A DNA stretch of 64,000 bases from Chenopodium formosanum (Eukaryota > Streptophyta > Magnoliopsida > Caryophyllales > Amaranthaceae). Below the pieces are notes generated by a model, which saw nothing but the letters and a program-made list of their open reading frames with translations, was not told the origin of the DNA and ran no database searches. This document shows, piece after piece, positions 20,401 through 31,951 of this stretch. Position numbers and translations under genes: made by a program. Positions within the stretch are counted from its first letter, which is position 1, and every line of letters starts with the position of its first letter. The DNA lies in contig CM044873.1 in NCBI GenBank assembly GCA_024500155.1, forward strand, positions 9,763,501-9,827,500, in the 5' to 3' direction.

Positions 20401-23400
20401 AGTATCTTTAATAGATCTTTGCAACATGACTAATGTAAAGGTTTCATCGTAATCATAGTCATACTATGAATTTGTTGAATCCTTTAACAAGTCTTTGCTT
20501 TAGTTAGAAAACATTTTTCTTTCTTGTCTGCTTTGCTTATATTGGGTTTCACCCAATTTAGGCAAATTATTCAAGTGTCATACACTTGCTTACAGACTTA
20601 GAATCTATTTCAGATTTCCTGGTTTTAAACCACTTGGAGTCATAACTTGTCAAATCATCTTTATTACTTGCATAATCATCATCATGTTCCAAAATAAATA
20701 TTTTAGAACTCTTAGTCAATATGAAATCATATTTCTTTGGCTAAGATTTTCATATGCTAGTTATCCTTGTGGGTTTGATGCAACAATTGAAACTCATACA
20801 ACAACTTTGTTTAGTTTTCAATGAGAAACGACAATTGAGGATGTGCACTTGGAATGTACTACCTTCGACACATGGTTATTAATCCCATTACACTTGATGA
20901 GACCACGCGTTGTCATTTGTAACATGAGGTGAATCATGCTCATATTGTTGCTGTTATTCAATTACTTCTCGAATTTCTTCAAGATTTTCGAAATCACTTT
21001 TCTTGAACTCTTTCAAAGCTCTCGAACTTTTCAAGATTCTTATACTCCCACTTGCCTTTTGAGGAGGCATATTTAGCATAGGGTGAACCAATCATGGTTT
21101 GAACCACGTTTGTTTGTTGCTTTTCTCAAACTCTTTTGAGATTTACACTACTCCCACTTGACCTTTTGGAACAATTTCCATAAGGGCACCTACTTGAGCA
21201 ACAAACATTTTGTGCTAAGTATGGTTTGTATAGTAGTACCCCTTGCTGTATATAGGAATCGAGTGTGCTTTAAACGTTTTAATACAACTTTTATCCATAT
21301 CACATATGAAGCCTTTGCTACATTCTGATTTGACCTATGTAGTTTTAGTTTAGTTTTGTAGCTTATCTTAAAAGTATATCCCTTGAACAATGGTTGGAAG
21401 ATAGGTAATTTACATCCATTATCAAAATATATCTCATATAGGTTGATAGCTCCCTTCATAAACACTTCACAAGGTTTTCTTTCGGAGGTTGTTGTAAAAC
21501 GATTTCACAACTCTTGGATGTTTATCAAGGTCTTGGCTTAAATTCTCATTATTACGATCATATCGCAATACTTTGAATGTGTTGCCAAGTACATGTCTTG
21601 ACTTAAATTTTCACAATTACAATCATATTGTAATGTAATCATTTTCTTGTCAAGTTGATACTGAACTTCATACTGAACATTTTTGAACTTTTCAAAATCT
21701 TCACTCTTGTGTTTCAACTAAGCACAAGTGATCATATCACAAATGAAGTTTCACTGTCCGTCTCTAGCCTTGAACCTTTGGTTTTCTTACATCGATATGT
21801 ATTCGACCTTGAGTTCTCATCATCATTTCTCTAAATGGTGACTTAGTCAAAATTTCAAATTAGAATGATAATTACATATATCAATAGATTCATAATCTAA
21901 TGATATTGAAAGTCCATCCCTTTGGATCTTTCGCATGCAATTTTCATTTTCATTCGAATTAATTGACATATTAGAGACAGTTTATATATATAGAAATTGT
22001 TTAATTATGTCTATCATATAGAATTTTAAACCTATTCAGCTATTCAAAACACATTATGACTCAATGAAGCATAGAATAACATTTATTCCACGTTTTTTTT
22101 TGAATCTTCGATGCTTAGTCATTACTAACATTGAATGGTGTTTTGATAATGGCAAGAATGAATAACATTTATTTAATTCTAGCCAATTATTAGTGGTGAA
22201 ATACTGGTTCTACTTGTAAAGTTGCAACTTTTGCTTCCAAACTTGTAGATTCTACTTGTGAAGTAGCAACATTTGCTTCTAAACTTGTAGATTATTCCTC
22301 CTTTAGCTAATTTCTTCTTTTAGTTCAACCAAATTGTGCAATGAATGATCTAAACAAGACATCATATGTCCAAGAAGTAGCAATATGCTAATTCAATTTC
22401 TATGATATAATTCTTAAATTGGAACATTTCCATTCTTTACCTTCCAACTATATGAGGTAGTATCTAATCAATTGGAATAGATCCATTTAATTAGAAACAT
22501 TTGTTGTTCATAACAATTTTTTTAGCATGTAAGTAGTTCTAGGTTTGAGAAGTAGCAACTTGTTTGCATTTCTTGGCCTAAAACATCTTAATGCAATCCT
22601 CATATATTCCTAAACCTTTCCATTTGAGCCACTTAGAACATTTCTCTTAGGTTCAAAATGATACTTTGCTCAACTATTTTAAGCACTTTTCATGATTTTG
22701 CTAAGTCTATTCTATCATTATTTATATTTGAGTTTAATCAAGCATTAAACTCTATATAAAATAGATGAAGAATACTATCATTTGATCAACTTTTGATCAT
22801 AGAGATTTCCAATCACTTTCTCATATTCAATCATATTGAAGATAAGAGATTTTATTGGACTTGTACACTTGTCTTTTGAGGGATTGTACCTCTCATCTCA
22901 TTATATCCCTTGAAACCTTTATCAAAATGAAGATGTGTTGTTATTTTACTCAAACATTTTAAATAAAACCAACCTTAGACATGTGACATGAATTTCTAAA
23001 ACTTGCCTTTTAGAACAATCTTAGCAAAATTGGAATATAGGTTTGTGGATTATCTTTTAAACCTTTTTGAGAACGTTTCTCAACTTTATTTTCAATCGAG
23101 GAGATTATATATAATAATAAAATTAGAACGACATGTTACTAATAAGTAAACGCAAAATTCAATTATGTTTATTAAATTTAAAGTACCATAAGCGAATTAA
23201 ATTGGTAACTTTAAAGCACTCTATTCAATTTAAGTGATCCCAACTTGAATTAAGTGATTCCAAGATCCTTTATTCGTGCAATAATTAACCAGAGTGAAGC
23301 TCCGCATCAACCATTACATTTTCAAGGTGAGTAAACTCTTTACTGATTACAACTCTTGTAATTCTTGGTTGAATAATTAACCATCGCATGTTTAATTATT

Positions 23401-24632
23401 ACTCTTAGCTTCAAGGTTCTAAACGATTTAGGTAACCTTGTTGAATATAACCAATTAAAAGTGTAGATATGCGGTTCTACCCCCACTTCCCCAAGATATA
23501 TTATGATGCTCTGCTGAGTGCTGACCCATCACAAACGATCAAGGTTTTCATCGGGTTTCTAATTGGAAAAGCTGCATCAATATTACTGGGATCTAGATTT
23601 ATTATGTTGTGACTAAATAGTGAACTCTAGCGCATCATCACAAAACATCAATAAAATCTAACATGCATAAAATACTGAATGCATAAATAAGACATAGCAT
23701 GGCCCCTAATCCTAGGAAAACTAATAAAGTAAATGCTCCCACTTGAACTTTCATGGATTTCATCCATCTTGCTCCGATCCATTGGGCCTTCACTTCATTG
23801 GTTTTTTTTTTTTGGATTAACTGCAACCTGTAATTCTACTCTATTCTATCTACTACTTAAATAAAATAAAATAAAATTACAAAATACTTTATCGGTACGT
23901 AGACCGTACTAAGATTACAAAAATATATCACGATGCGCAAATCGTATTTAGCAATCTACTGGGCCATACTAGTCATTATATAGCAATAAACAACATCATA
24001 TATTATAAAATTGCCACATAATAAATCACTCATCATGCTTTCCTAAACTATAACATCTGATGATCATAATTAAGGAAACATGGCATCTAAATATCTCATA
24101 TTTTAATTAATGTAATTAGATAATATCATATATTATTCATGATCATCAATAAAATATCATATATTCTAAATTAGTCATGAGATAGAATCAAATCTTATTT
24201 TAATCTCAAAAGATAAATCATATTTATCCTCAAAGATTATCCTAACAAAGTTGGAAATTCTATCCTAATTACTAGCCAATCACAATATTTTAAATCAATT
24301 ATATCCAAAAATAATTATGGGATAATCACATTATTTAAATCAATTATTATCCTTTTAGAATATGCTCAGAATATCCTAACAAATCTTATCCAAAATTAAC
24401 CACTTTAATTTAGGATAATTACCAATTTAACAACTTAAATATGGATAATATCAAATATAACAACTTTTGAATATTTGATTTTATCCTAAAATAAAAGATT
24501 TTATCCAAATAAAACCAATTTTATCTTTTAAAATAAAAGATCATATTTTCAAAATATTTTAACTTCTCCAAAATAAAACTGATTTTATCCCAAAATAATT
24601 CATAATTATCTTGAAATAAATTTTCAAAAAAC

Positions 24633-24638
<6 letters not shown>

Positions 24639-24667
<29 letters not shown>

Positions 24668-24910
24668 AAAAATCGCCAGCCACCGTGGTGTGGCTAGCCG
24701 AAGCCAGCCACGGTGGCCGTACACCGCAAGGTGTACGCTGCTGTGCAGCGGCGCAGGGCAGCAGCAGCAGCACCGTGCACCTGCGGTGCGGCACTGCTGT
24801 TGCTGCTGTTCTGATCCTTGCTGCTGCCCCTCCCCTCCCTTCGGACCACCAGCAGCGGCACCACCGTGGCAGCGCCACCCAGCCGCGGTGCTGCTGCTGT
24901 AATTTCCTTT
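24639..24910. repeat. GC-rich, CAG/CTG-rich island next to a long T tract inside the nested element
   Basis: About 27 T residues (24,639-24,666) are followed by about 240 bases of GC-rich sequence in an otherwise very AT-rich interior. The island contains GCAGCAGCAGCAGCACCG, an inverted pair CAGCCACCGTGG / CCACGGTGGC and a GTGTACGCTGCTG hairpin. It is open in more than one frame only because of its composition. On the element's strand it would be a structured segment ending in poly(A), 0.5-0.8 kb downstream of the primer site. Confidence 0.6.
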
Positions 24911-25420
24911 TTTTTTTTTATTTTAATTAATTAAAACAAAACAAATTTTGTAAAAATCAATTAAACTTTATGTGGTCCTATTAATCCCAAAATTAAATCA
25001 TATTCAATTTTGAAATTAGGGTTCTTGATGAAATTAATCCCCAATTTAATTTAACACTTAAATTAAATAATTTGATCATGAAAAATTCATAATTTTAACA
25101 TGTAATCAAATAGATTAAATTCCTTAGACATATTACCATCGAAATAAATCAAAATTAAAACACAAATTTCACAAATTCGGGTTTATGGTTTCGAAATTTT
25201 CGAAAAAATAGGGTTAGGGTTCGAAAAATATTCGAGCATAATAGGGCAAAAATCGGATCACATCATGGCTATTTTGAGCATTATTAAATCACATTTAATC
25301 AATTCCAAGAGTTAAATCACATTTAATATAATAATTGACCCATAATTAAATATTCTCCCTCCTAATTGAATTAAAATTGTGGATTATCAAAGAATTATTG
25401 GCAATATGCGTAAATGCAAT

Positions 25421-25437
25421 AGGCTAACTGATACCAC
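25421..25437 (-). promoter_or_regulatory. Primer-binding site of the nested element
   Basis: The minus strand reads GTGGTATCAGTTAGCC immediately after the LTR. TGGTATCAG pairs with the 3' end of initiator tRNA-Met, the usual primer of plant Ty1/copia elements. It fixes the element's orientation as minus. Confidence 0.8.
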
Positions 25438-26224
25438 TGTAGGATTTTATAGGTACTACGCAGCGGAAATAACATGAATCATATTCATACAGTACCTAAA
25501 CCAAGGATCTAATGCATAACACATAAAGCACAAATAATCGTACCTTTGAAGCGTGATTCCACGTGCGATCGAGCAAGAACAAAAGGAGATAAAGAACCCC
25601 AAGCGTGATTCCTCTACTTGGTCCACGGGCACAGATTAAGACCTCCACTAATGCTAGTTAGTCGTGACTGAACACTTCAATCAACCTTCAACGGAGAGGA
25701 GAGACATACTAACCAAGAACCACCACGATAACCACCACACGCGCCACCAAGGGGTGGCCGGCCGTACGGACGTGAGGGGAGGAAGAGGGCCGTGAGTTGG
25801 AGAGAGGATTAGGGTTTTGGGATTGGTTGCATTGATGTCAAAATTCACAGTGTGTGAATCATGACTTCCTTCTTACAAGCCCTAGGCATGGATCTTATTT
25901 ATAGATCTCATCTCTAAATAAGAGCCCATGTCAAAAGCCCAAAACCTAATTCCAATCTAACTATGCTAGCCCAATCCAATTCATGATTAGTTAATTGCTC
26001 ATGAGGCCCATTAATGGGCCTCTTACTTGCTTAACCCAATACCCTTGTGTGTGACCAATATAGGATCCATTCTAAAGGGCTTTGGGCTATTTGACTAGCC
26101 CAAAGATCATCTCTCATAGTCTAGCAATAGAGGATGACGCCCCAATAGAATGAACTTATTATCTCCATAATAGTGATCCTTGATATATCTAGTAATTGCA
26201 CTTATCGAAGACATAATTCCTTCA
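25438..26224 (-). repeat. LTR of the nested copia element (5' LTR in element orientation)
   Basis: Same 787-bp sequence as 17,923-18,709, directly followed on the right by the second GATAT target copy and the continuation of Athila gag. Minus-strand open frames at 26,107-26,427 run across the LTR/gag junction and are not genes. Confidence 0.92.
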
Positions 26225-27122
26225 GATATGGCGATCCATAATTCCCAATAACCCATACTCCAACACCTATAATCCCGGGTATCGGAACCATCCTTACCTT
26301 TCCTATAGGAGCAGTAATGTGCAAAATCCCACACCTCCACCTCCACAACAACTGGCACCACCACCTCAGCAGAAATACTACCATCCCAATGCTGGCCAGA
26401 AAAACCAACCTCAAACTCCTCCACCACCTTCTGACCCAGCTTTATCAGAAATTAGAGCGATGTTAACTAGTATGCAAAAGCATATGGAGAGTAGAGACTC
26501 ACAAATTGACTCGATTTTAGCCCACAATAAAGTCATAGATACTCAAATTGCACAGTTAGCCGCTGCTCTTCAGGTTCGGCCACAAGGAGCCCTACCATCG
26601 CAACCAGTACAACCCACAGATCAGGCGTTTGCAATTACCCTCGGGAGTGGTTCACACTATGATGGGTCTCCTATGCCCAAAGAAGATGAACCTGTTTCAA
26701 CATAAATTGCTAATCCTGATTCCTTTATACCAAGGGATATTAATCCTACCCCTGCAGGGCTAAAGGGTAGTACTAATATTTCTGATGTTATATTGCAGGG
26801 TAAAACTCCAGGGAAGGTTGTAACTCAAGACAGGAGTAATGATGTGCAACAACCAATTATCAAACTACCATTCCCAAATCGAAATTTGAAAACCAAGGTG
26901 GATAAGCAGTTTGGTAAGTTCCTTGACATGGTGAAGGATTTGCAGGTAACAGTTCCCTTTACTGAATTAATCACGCAAATACCTTCATATGCAAAATTCA
27001 TGAAAGAAATATTGACTAGGAAAAGGTCTATTAGTGAGGTAGAGACTGTCGCTTTTACTGCAGAATGCAGTGCCGTACTACAAAATAAATCTCCACCCAA
27101 ACTAAAAGACCCAGGTAGTTTT
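26225..27122 (+). pseudogene. Athila-type gag, 3' part, with Pro/Gln-rich linker
   Basis: Gag resumes after the nested element. Residues 26,319-26,705 encode a Pro/Gln-rich linker and a coiled stretch (SEIRAMLTSMQKHMESRD) and end at a TAA. A second open segment at 26,793-27,149 has the conserved Athila block: KLPFPNRNLKTKVDKQFGKF, LDMVKDLQVTVPFTELITQI, PSYAKFMKEIL and ETVAFTAECSAVLQNK, SPPKLKDPGSF. After GSF a one-base slip in a T tract (27,119-27,130) throws the reading frame, and the sequence SCHIGNLMIDNALCDLGASVS continues in another frame. Confidence 0.85.
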
Positions 27123-27129
27123 TTTTTTC

Positions 27130-27984
27130 TTGTCATATTGGCAATTTGATGATTGATAATGCATTGTGTGATTTGGGCGCTAGTGTTAGTGTGTCATGCC
27201 ATTATCTGTGTGTTTAAAGCTAAAAATGGGTAAATTAAAGTCTACTAATATTACTCTGCAAATGGCTGATCGTTCTTCTAAATACCCCATAGGCATTCTA
27301 GAAGACGTCCCTGTTAGAGTAGGTAAATTTTATATACCTGTGGATTTTGTTGTTCTTGATATGGCTGAGGATTTGCATACCCCAATTATCTTGGGTAGAC
27401 CCTTCCTTAATACTGCTGGAGCAATTATAGATGTAAAATGTGGTAAATTGACACTTTCAGTAGGGGATGATAAAATTGTTTTTAATTTGAATAATACCCC
27501 TAAAAGCCCCATGCTAGAGGAGAAGTGTTATAAAATCGATGTGGTTGGTAATTGTTCCAATAAGCCCCAAGTTTTTGTTAAAGATCCCTTGGAGGCGGTA
27601 TCGTGTGTTGCATTTCCTACAGGTACAACTAACCGATGGAAAGAGGAAGTGGACGCAATAGAGAAAGCCTTATACTGTGAAGGTCTTGGTTTTGAAGATG
27701 AGGAGGTGGAAATGAGTACACAAGTTGCAGAAATTGAGTCTATAGTGAGAGTTCCACCAGATCGTGTTGTAATAGCTCAACAAAGTGATAAATCGAGGCA
27801 ACCAACGGTCAAAAAGGGTTCTCAATCGAACAAAAGTAAAGACCCACCAGTTCAAGCCAATGAGGATCCACCCAATAGGGTGAATTGGCGCCTTACAGGG
27901 CGTGTTAGGAAGCCGAGTCGTGGTCTAAAAATCGCTCAACCAGGTGGAGAACCACCCGACCAGGCGATAGGCCAAGGGGTTTAA
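27130..27984 (+). pseudogene. Athila-type aspartic protease region with frame breaks and divergent tail
   Basis: LCDLGASVSV carries the retropepsin active-site position (D-[ST]-G class, here DLGAS). A two-base insertion just after it (near 27,197) shifts the frame, and from 27,196 the ORF continues MPLSVCLKLKMGKLKSTNIT, then FVVLDM and TPIILGRPFLNTAGAIIDV, the typical second half of plant gypsy proteases. Residues after about 110 do not lead into reverse transcriptase. Instead there is a charged 150-residue tail ending in KIAQPGGEPPDQAIGQGV, which resembles the translated palindrome repeat further downstream, and a stop at 27,984. Confidence 0.8.
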
Positions 27985-28009
27985 CTTCCCGACATGTAGT
28001 AAGAGGGTC

Positions 28010-28060
28010 GTGCGGGACCTAGATAAACCAGCGCTTTGCGGGAGGCAACCCGTATTTTAC
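28010..28060 (+). other. Post-pol junction motif of Athila-type elements
   Basis: The sequence around ACCAGCGCTTTGCGGGAGGC and AACCCG is the conserved leader that normally lies just after pol in Athila-type elements. Here it comes only about 40 bases after the protease ORF stops, so the reverse transcriptase, RNase H and integrase genes have been lost from this lineage or copy. Confidence 0.6.
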
Positions 28061-28204
28061 TTGTTTTTATTTTTGTTTTTTTTTTCTTCTTTTTCTTATG
28101 AGAGGAGAGAGGAGGGAATTTAATCAGTTTTATGAGTTTTTGGTACAGTTTACAGGGAAAGACTTAGCCAAATTTGAAGGAAGAAAAAAAGGCGTCAAAA
28201 CTTG

Positions 28205-28505
28205 TTCTCGGGCCCGACCGGGCGGATCTCCGCCCGATCGGGCGCAAAAGTTGACGTATACGGACTTAAAATTGGCCCGGCAGGGCGGGATTTCGCCCGA
28301 CCGGACGCGAGAAAGAGATCAAAAGTTGAGGAAAATCGCCCGACCGGGCGGTAAGGCGCCCGACCGGGCGCGAGACAAAGGTGGGATATTGGCTGGAGAT
28401 CGCCCGATCGGGCGAAGTGGCGCCCGACCGGGCGCGAGCCAAATGAAGAATCAATAATTTAGATCGCCCGACCGGGCGGTGAGGCGCTCGGCCGGGCGCG
28501 AGCAA
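28205..28505. repeat. Cluster of GC-rich palindromes (GCCCGACCGGGC type)
   Basis: At least eight copies of CGCCCGACCGGGCG or close variants lie in 300 bases, often in pairs spaced about 20 bases apart. Perfect 14-bp palindromes CGCCCGATCGGGCG occur at 28,231-28,244 and 28,401-28,414. The plus strand translates as repeated RPGGxxPDRA, and the minus strand is also open, but both are by-products of the repeat. The same motif family recurs in the 3' LTR (32,295-32,445). Confidence 0.8.
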
Positions 28506-28746
28506 GTCCCCCGTCTTTACCTCCTTTCTTTTTTTTCTTTCCTTCTTCTTTCTTCATCCGCCTTCCTCTTTCCTTCACTTTCTCTCTCTAAAACTCTAAA
28601 TTTCCTCTGACTTCTCTCTAAGTTTTCTTCTTAATCCCTTACCCAAATCTAAATCTTTTCACATATTACTACTCCTCTCTTCATTCTCTACATCCCTATA
28701 TCAAAATTTTACATTTTTCACAAAATTTAATTTTTGACCACTACAA

Positions 28747-30272
28747 ATGGCGGCTAAACGGGCGAGGAACTTTCTCGGGGGAAGCTCAAGCGGGTCATCT
28801 CAACAATATGACCCGGCTCTCCAACTCCCTCAGTGGCCGACGATCAAGATCGCGACGGCGGAGCAACGGGAGAAATTGGAGGTGCTCTACGGAAGAGAGG
28901 TAATTCCCTCACGGTGGTTACACCGTCCCACTTTAGAAGCTTTAGGTATTTATGGTTTTGTTAGGAGATTTTTAAACGATATTGGTATGAGAAAATTTGT
29001 AGATATGCATTATTCCACATACCGTGAATTAACCCGCGAATTCTTATCTTCTCTTGTTATTCAAAACCATAAAAGTGGTCCAAAATTAATTTTTAGGCTT
29101 AATAATAGAAATATCACTCTTTCTTTTGTGGAATTCTGTAAATTGTTTGAACTGGAACCTGATTTGAACAGACAATGGAATGTTGAATTTAAAATGGAAG
29201 ATGTTTATTTAGCTTTGACTGGCATTTCAAATGTTTCTGCTCAACATGCTAGTGCTAGGCCCATTCATCACCCCGTCCCCAAATTGTGGCAAAGATTTGC
29301 CGGTGTATGTTTCCTAGGTAGAAATGAACCCCATAACTGTCAGACCAATGAACTAGCTGTAATTGGCCATTACATGTTTGGGTATGAAAAACTGAACATC
29401 GCCCGGTACATCATTCACCACCTAGGTAGGCACGCTACGGCCAGCAATCACCACACTACCCCTATCCGTCTTGGTGGCCTTATCACTAGGATAGCCATCA
29501 AGAAGGCCGGTTTTGTAGAGAGTGGACCTCATAGGATGACTAACATGGGGCCGGACACCTACATGACCTCTAGGTACCTTGAGGAGCTTGGGTGGTTGAG
29601 GGTAGACGAGAACCAGGTCACCCATTGGTGCATTAGGACAGGGACTGAACAACCCTTGCCTATTTTTCCTTTGCCCAACCCTGACCTGACCGCCTTTCCC
29701 CCAGGGCAAGAGTCTTATACTTATGCCCTGTTAGTTGCCCATGCTAGGGGTGAGGATCCACAGCAGGCCCAGCCACCTCCTGTACATCCCATTCCACAGC
29801 CACCATCACCACCCCGACAGTCCTATTCCGTCCCTCACGGTGACTCTGACCCAGTTTGGGATTTACAGAGTATTGGCCAGGCCATAGGTCGCATAGAGCA
29901 GACCTAGACCGAGTTCAGACAGATAATTGGCTCTGTCGACCATAGGTTAGGCTACCTAGAGAGGAACCAGGGTAGGGGGCTCTACCCTATTTATGATGAT
30001 TACGCTCGTCGGGGCAACATTCCCGACGATGCGGTTTACCCAGACTGGTTTCAGCCCCCACCCCAGGGATACGATAGGGATCCCACTGTCCATGGCATTT
30101 ACACAGACTACTCCTCGTTCCATGGGTACGGACAGGACATTCCTTTTGGGGGACCGCCGGGGGGGACTTTTCATGCTAACTATTTTAGTAGTGGCTCTTT
30201 CGGTGCAGATGGTGCCGGTTCCAGTGGTGGAGCGGGTGGGTCCTCTCATATGGACCAGGATGAGGATGAGTA
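28747..30272 (+). pseudogene. Athila ORF downstream of pol (ORF-1/env-like), one in-frame stop
   Basis: ATG at 28,747 opens 386 codons (MAAKRARNFLGG, PQWPTIKIATAEQREKLEVL, then WLHRPTLEALGIYGFVRRFL, FVEFCKLFELEPD, ARYIIHHLGRHATASNHHTT) of the plant-transposon protein found between pol and the 3' LTR of Athila-type elements. A TAG at 29,905-29,907 follows GRIEQT. The same frame continues without further stops for about 120 codons (TEFRQIIGSVDHRLGYLERN to MDQDEDE) to a TAG at 30,271-30,273, so the original protein was about 508 residues. The N-terminus has no signal peptide and I see no clear membrane span, so an envelope role is not supported by the sequence. Confidence 0.8.
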
Positions 30273-30273
30273 G

Positions 30274-31951
30274 CCAGCTGGGCTACTTTCGAGCCAATGA
30301 GGACATTGTCCGATCTTGGCTTGGGGGAGGATTTTTGGATTTGGTATATACTTTTCTCTTTCTTTTTCTTTATTTTTGTTTATTTTTGGTGTGTTTTTTT
30401 AGTTTAGATTTATTGCTTTTTAGATTAGTTTATTGCTTTCCTTATTTGAAAAATACAAAAAAATTTAAAAATTAAAAAAATAAAAAAATACGAACCAATG
30501 AACTGTAAATCATGCTTCCCTGTGCCCCACACTTGAGAAAAAATTGTTTTGATTCTTGGTATTTGATTTTGAGCATTGTGGATTTGTTTATCATGATTTG
30601 AAGTTTAATTATTTGGATTCCTAAACATGCGTCAATTTTGTCCAACTACTTGTGAATATAGTGCTTGACTAGTTGATTTGGTTAGGAATGTGTGATTAGT
30701 TCCTGGTATGTCAATGAATTTGAGTATTGGTTTGCAACTATGAGTAGTGTTTCATAACTCAATATTATGCACATGTGGAGGACAAAGGCATTTGTTCTTT
30801 TAGGTAGCCTTCAGATTTATTTAGATACATTTGTTCCCTTCTTGCTACCCATGTTGTTGCCTTGACTTTTTATTGTTTTTAGCCACATTACAAGCCATGT
30901 TTGCCCCATTGGTTACTAGTCCCAAGCTTGGCTTGGGGGAGCTATTAGTGAGTGAGGTGAGGGAGTTTGTAGTGTGCACATTATTTGCACAACTAGGTGG
31001 GTTTGAGAAGTTATTTGTTCTTGATCATATTTTTATTTGATGAGTTTTATTGTGTATATATTTGGAAAATAAAAGTGTGATGAAAAAGAAAAAAAAGAGA
31101 AGTTCAAAAAAAGTGAGAAAATAAAAAAAAAAGAAAGTGAACTTCTAGAAAAAAGAAAAAAAAGAGAGCAAAAAGAAAAAAATAAGTTTGATGTTCAAAT
31201 TGTCTAAGTGAAGGTTTATCGAAAAGAAAGAAGAACTTTTGAGTTTCATTGTAAAATTTGAGTTTTGAGTTCAAAGTTTGTTATTCATTCTAGTTCATTA
31301 CTATTATATTTTTATGAGTGAAATTGTAAGTTTTGGGATTGTTTTTTATGATTGGAGTATTTTTGGTGGATTTGTGTTGGAGTTAGTTTTGTTGGAGATG
31401 ATTATGACCATCATTTTTGGTCATGGGTTTATTAGGATATGGCTCCCTTTATGCATAGCTTTTCTCTCACATATTTCCAAATTTTTCCTACCCTTTTCCC
31501 TAGCCTTACATTGCAAGCTTTAAAAGACCTTTTGACCTTGTGCATAGAGTTGTGTAAATATGAAAGTGTTGTTTATCAATGCAAGTTATGATTTAACATA
31601 TTCCGAGTCGACTATTAGGTTGAGTGTATTTCTTTTTAAACACACGAGTGTTGTGAGTTTGGGAGGGCATTGTTCACATTAAAGGGGTTGGGATGGGGAG
31701 CGATCGAGTACATCTTTTACTCGCCACATAAATGAGAGTTGAGTGTGTGAGCACTAGTCTTGAATTCTATATGCTCTTGTGGTTTGCTCTACTTGACAAT
31801 TGTTGGGGATGAAGGGTGATTAGATGGATAGGATTGGTTGATTTTGAAGCATGTTCACTTGATTTGCCTTGAATCGTTTGTGCTTGATTTTTATATTGGG
31901 GTGAGGCATGTTTTATTTGTTCATTGAGGAAAGGTTTGGCTTGGGGGAGTT
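30274..31951 (+). other. 3' untranslated region of the Athila-type element, with polypurine tract
   Basis: No coding is supportable; it holds A/AG-rich patches (31,070-31,190). The phrase GGCTTGGGGGAG occurs three times (about 30,318, 30,934 and 31,938), each purine-rich. The last copy abuts the LTR and is the likely polypurine tract; the earlier two may be duplicates of it. The frames at 30,831-31,040 and 31,278-31,523 are not protein-like. Confidence 0.65.

Larger units (their letters stand above)
17923..26224 (-). mobile_element. Nested Ty1/copia-type LTR element with decayed coding region
   Basis: Two 787-bp LTRs (17,923-18,709 and 25,438-26,224) that I could not distinguish by eye bracket 6.73 kb. 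The target duplication GATAT is at 17,918-17,922 and 26,225-26,229 in the host gag. Reading on the minus strand, the 5' LTR is at 25,438-26,224, followed by a primer site TGGTATCAG (initiator tRNA-Met), and the polypurine tract AAGTGGGAGAT abuts the other LTR. The interior has no long open frame, but a relic of copia reverse transcriptase is recognisable on the minus strand near 20.2-20.4 kb. The element needs proteins from elsewhere to move. Confidence 0.9.

Noticed and set aside
24624..24930. Overlapping open frames on both strands in a GC-rich island
   Set aside because: Frames are open on both strands because of CAG/GCC composition; there are no motifs, and they sit inside a transposon next to a homopolymer.
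18710..25437. LARD-type element with a wholly unrelated interior
   Set aside because: Relics of copia reverse transcriptase on the minus strand show it is a decayed copia element instead.
28098..28505. Possible Arg/Pro/Gly repeat protein (RPGGxxPDRA)
   Set aside because: The repeat is palindromic, so both strands are open; it is better explained as a DNA palindrome array in a retroelement leader.
28205..28505. CRISPR-like array
   Set aside because: The repeats are palindromic, irregularly spaced and imperfect, with no constant spacer length, in a plant retrotransposon.
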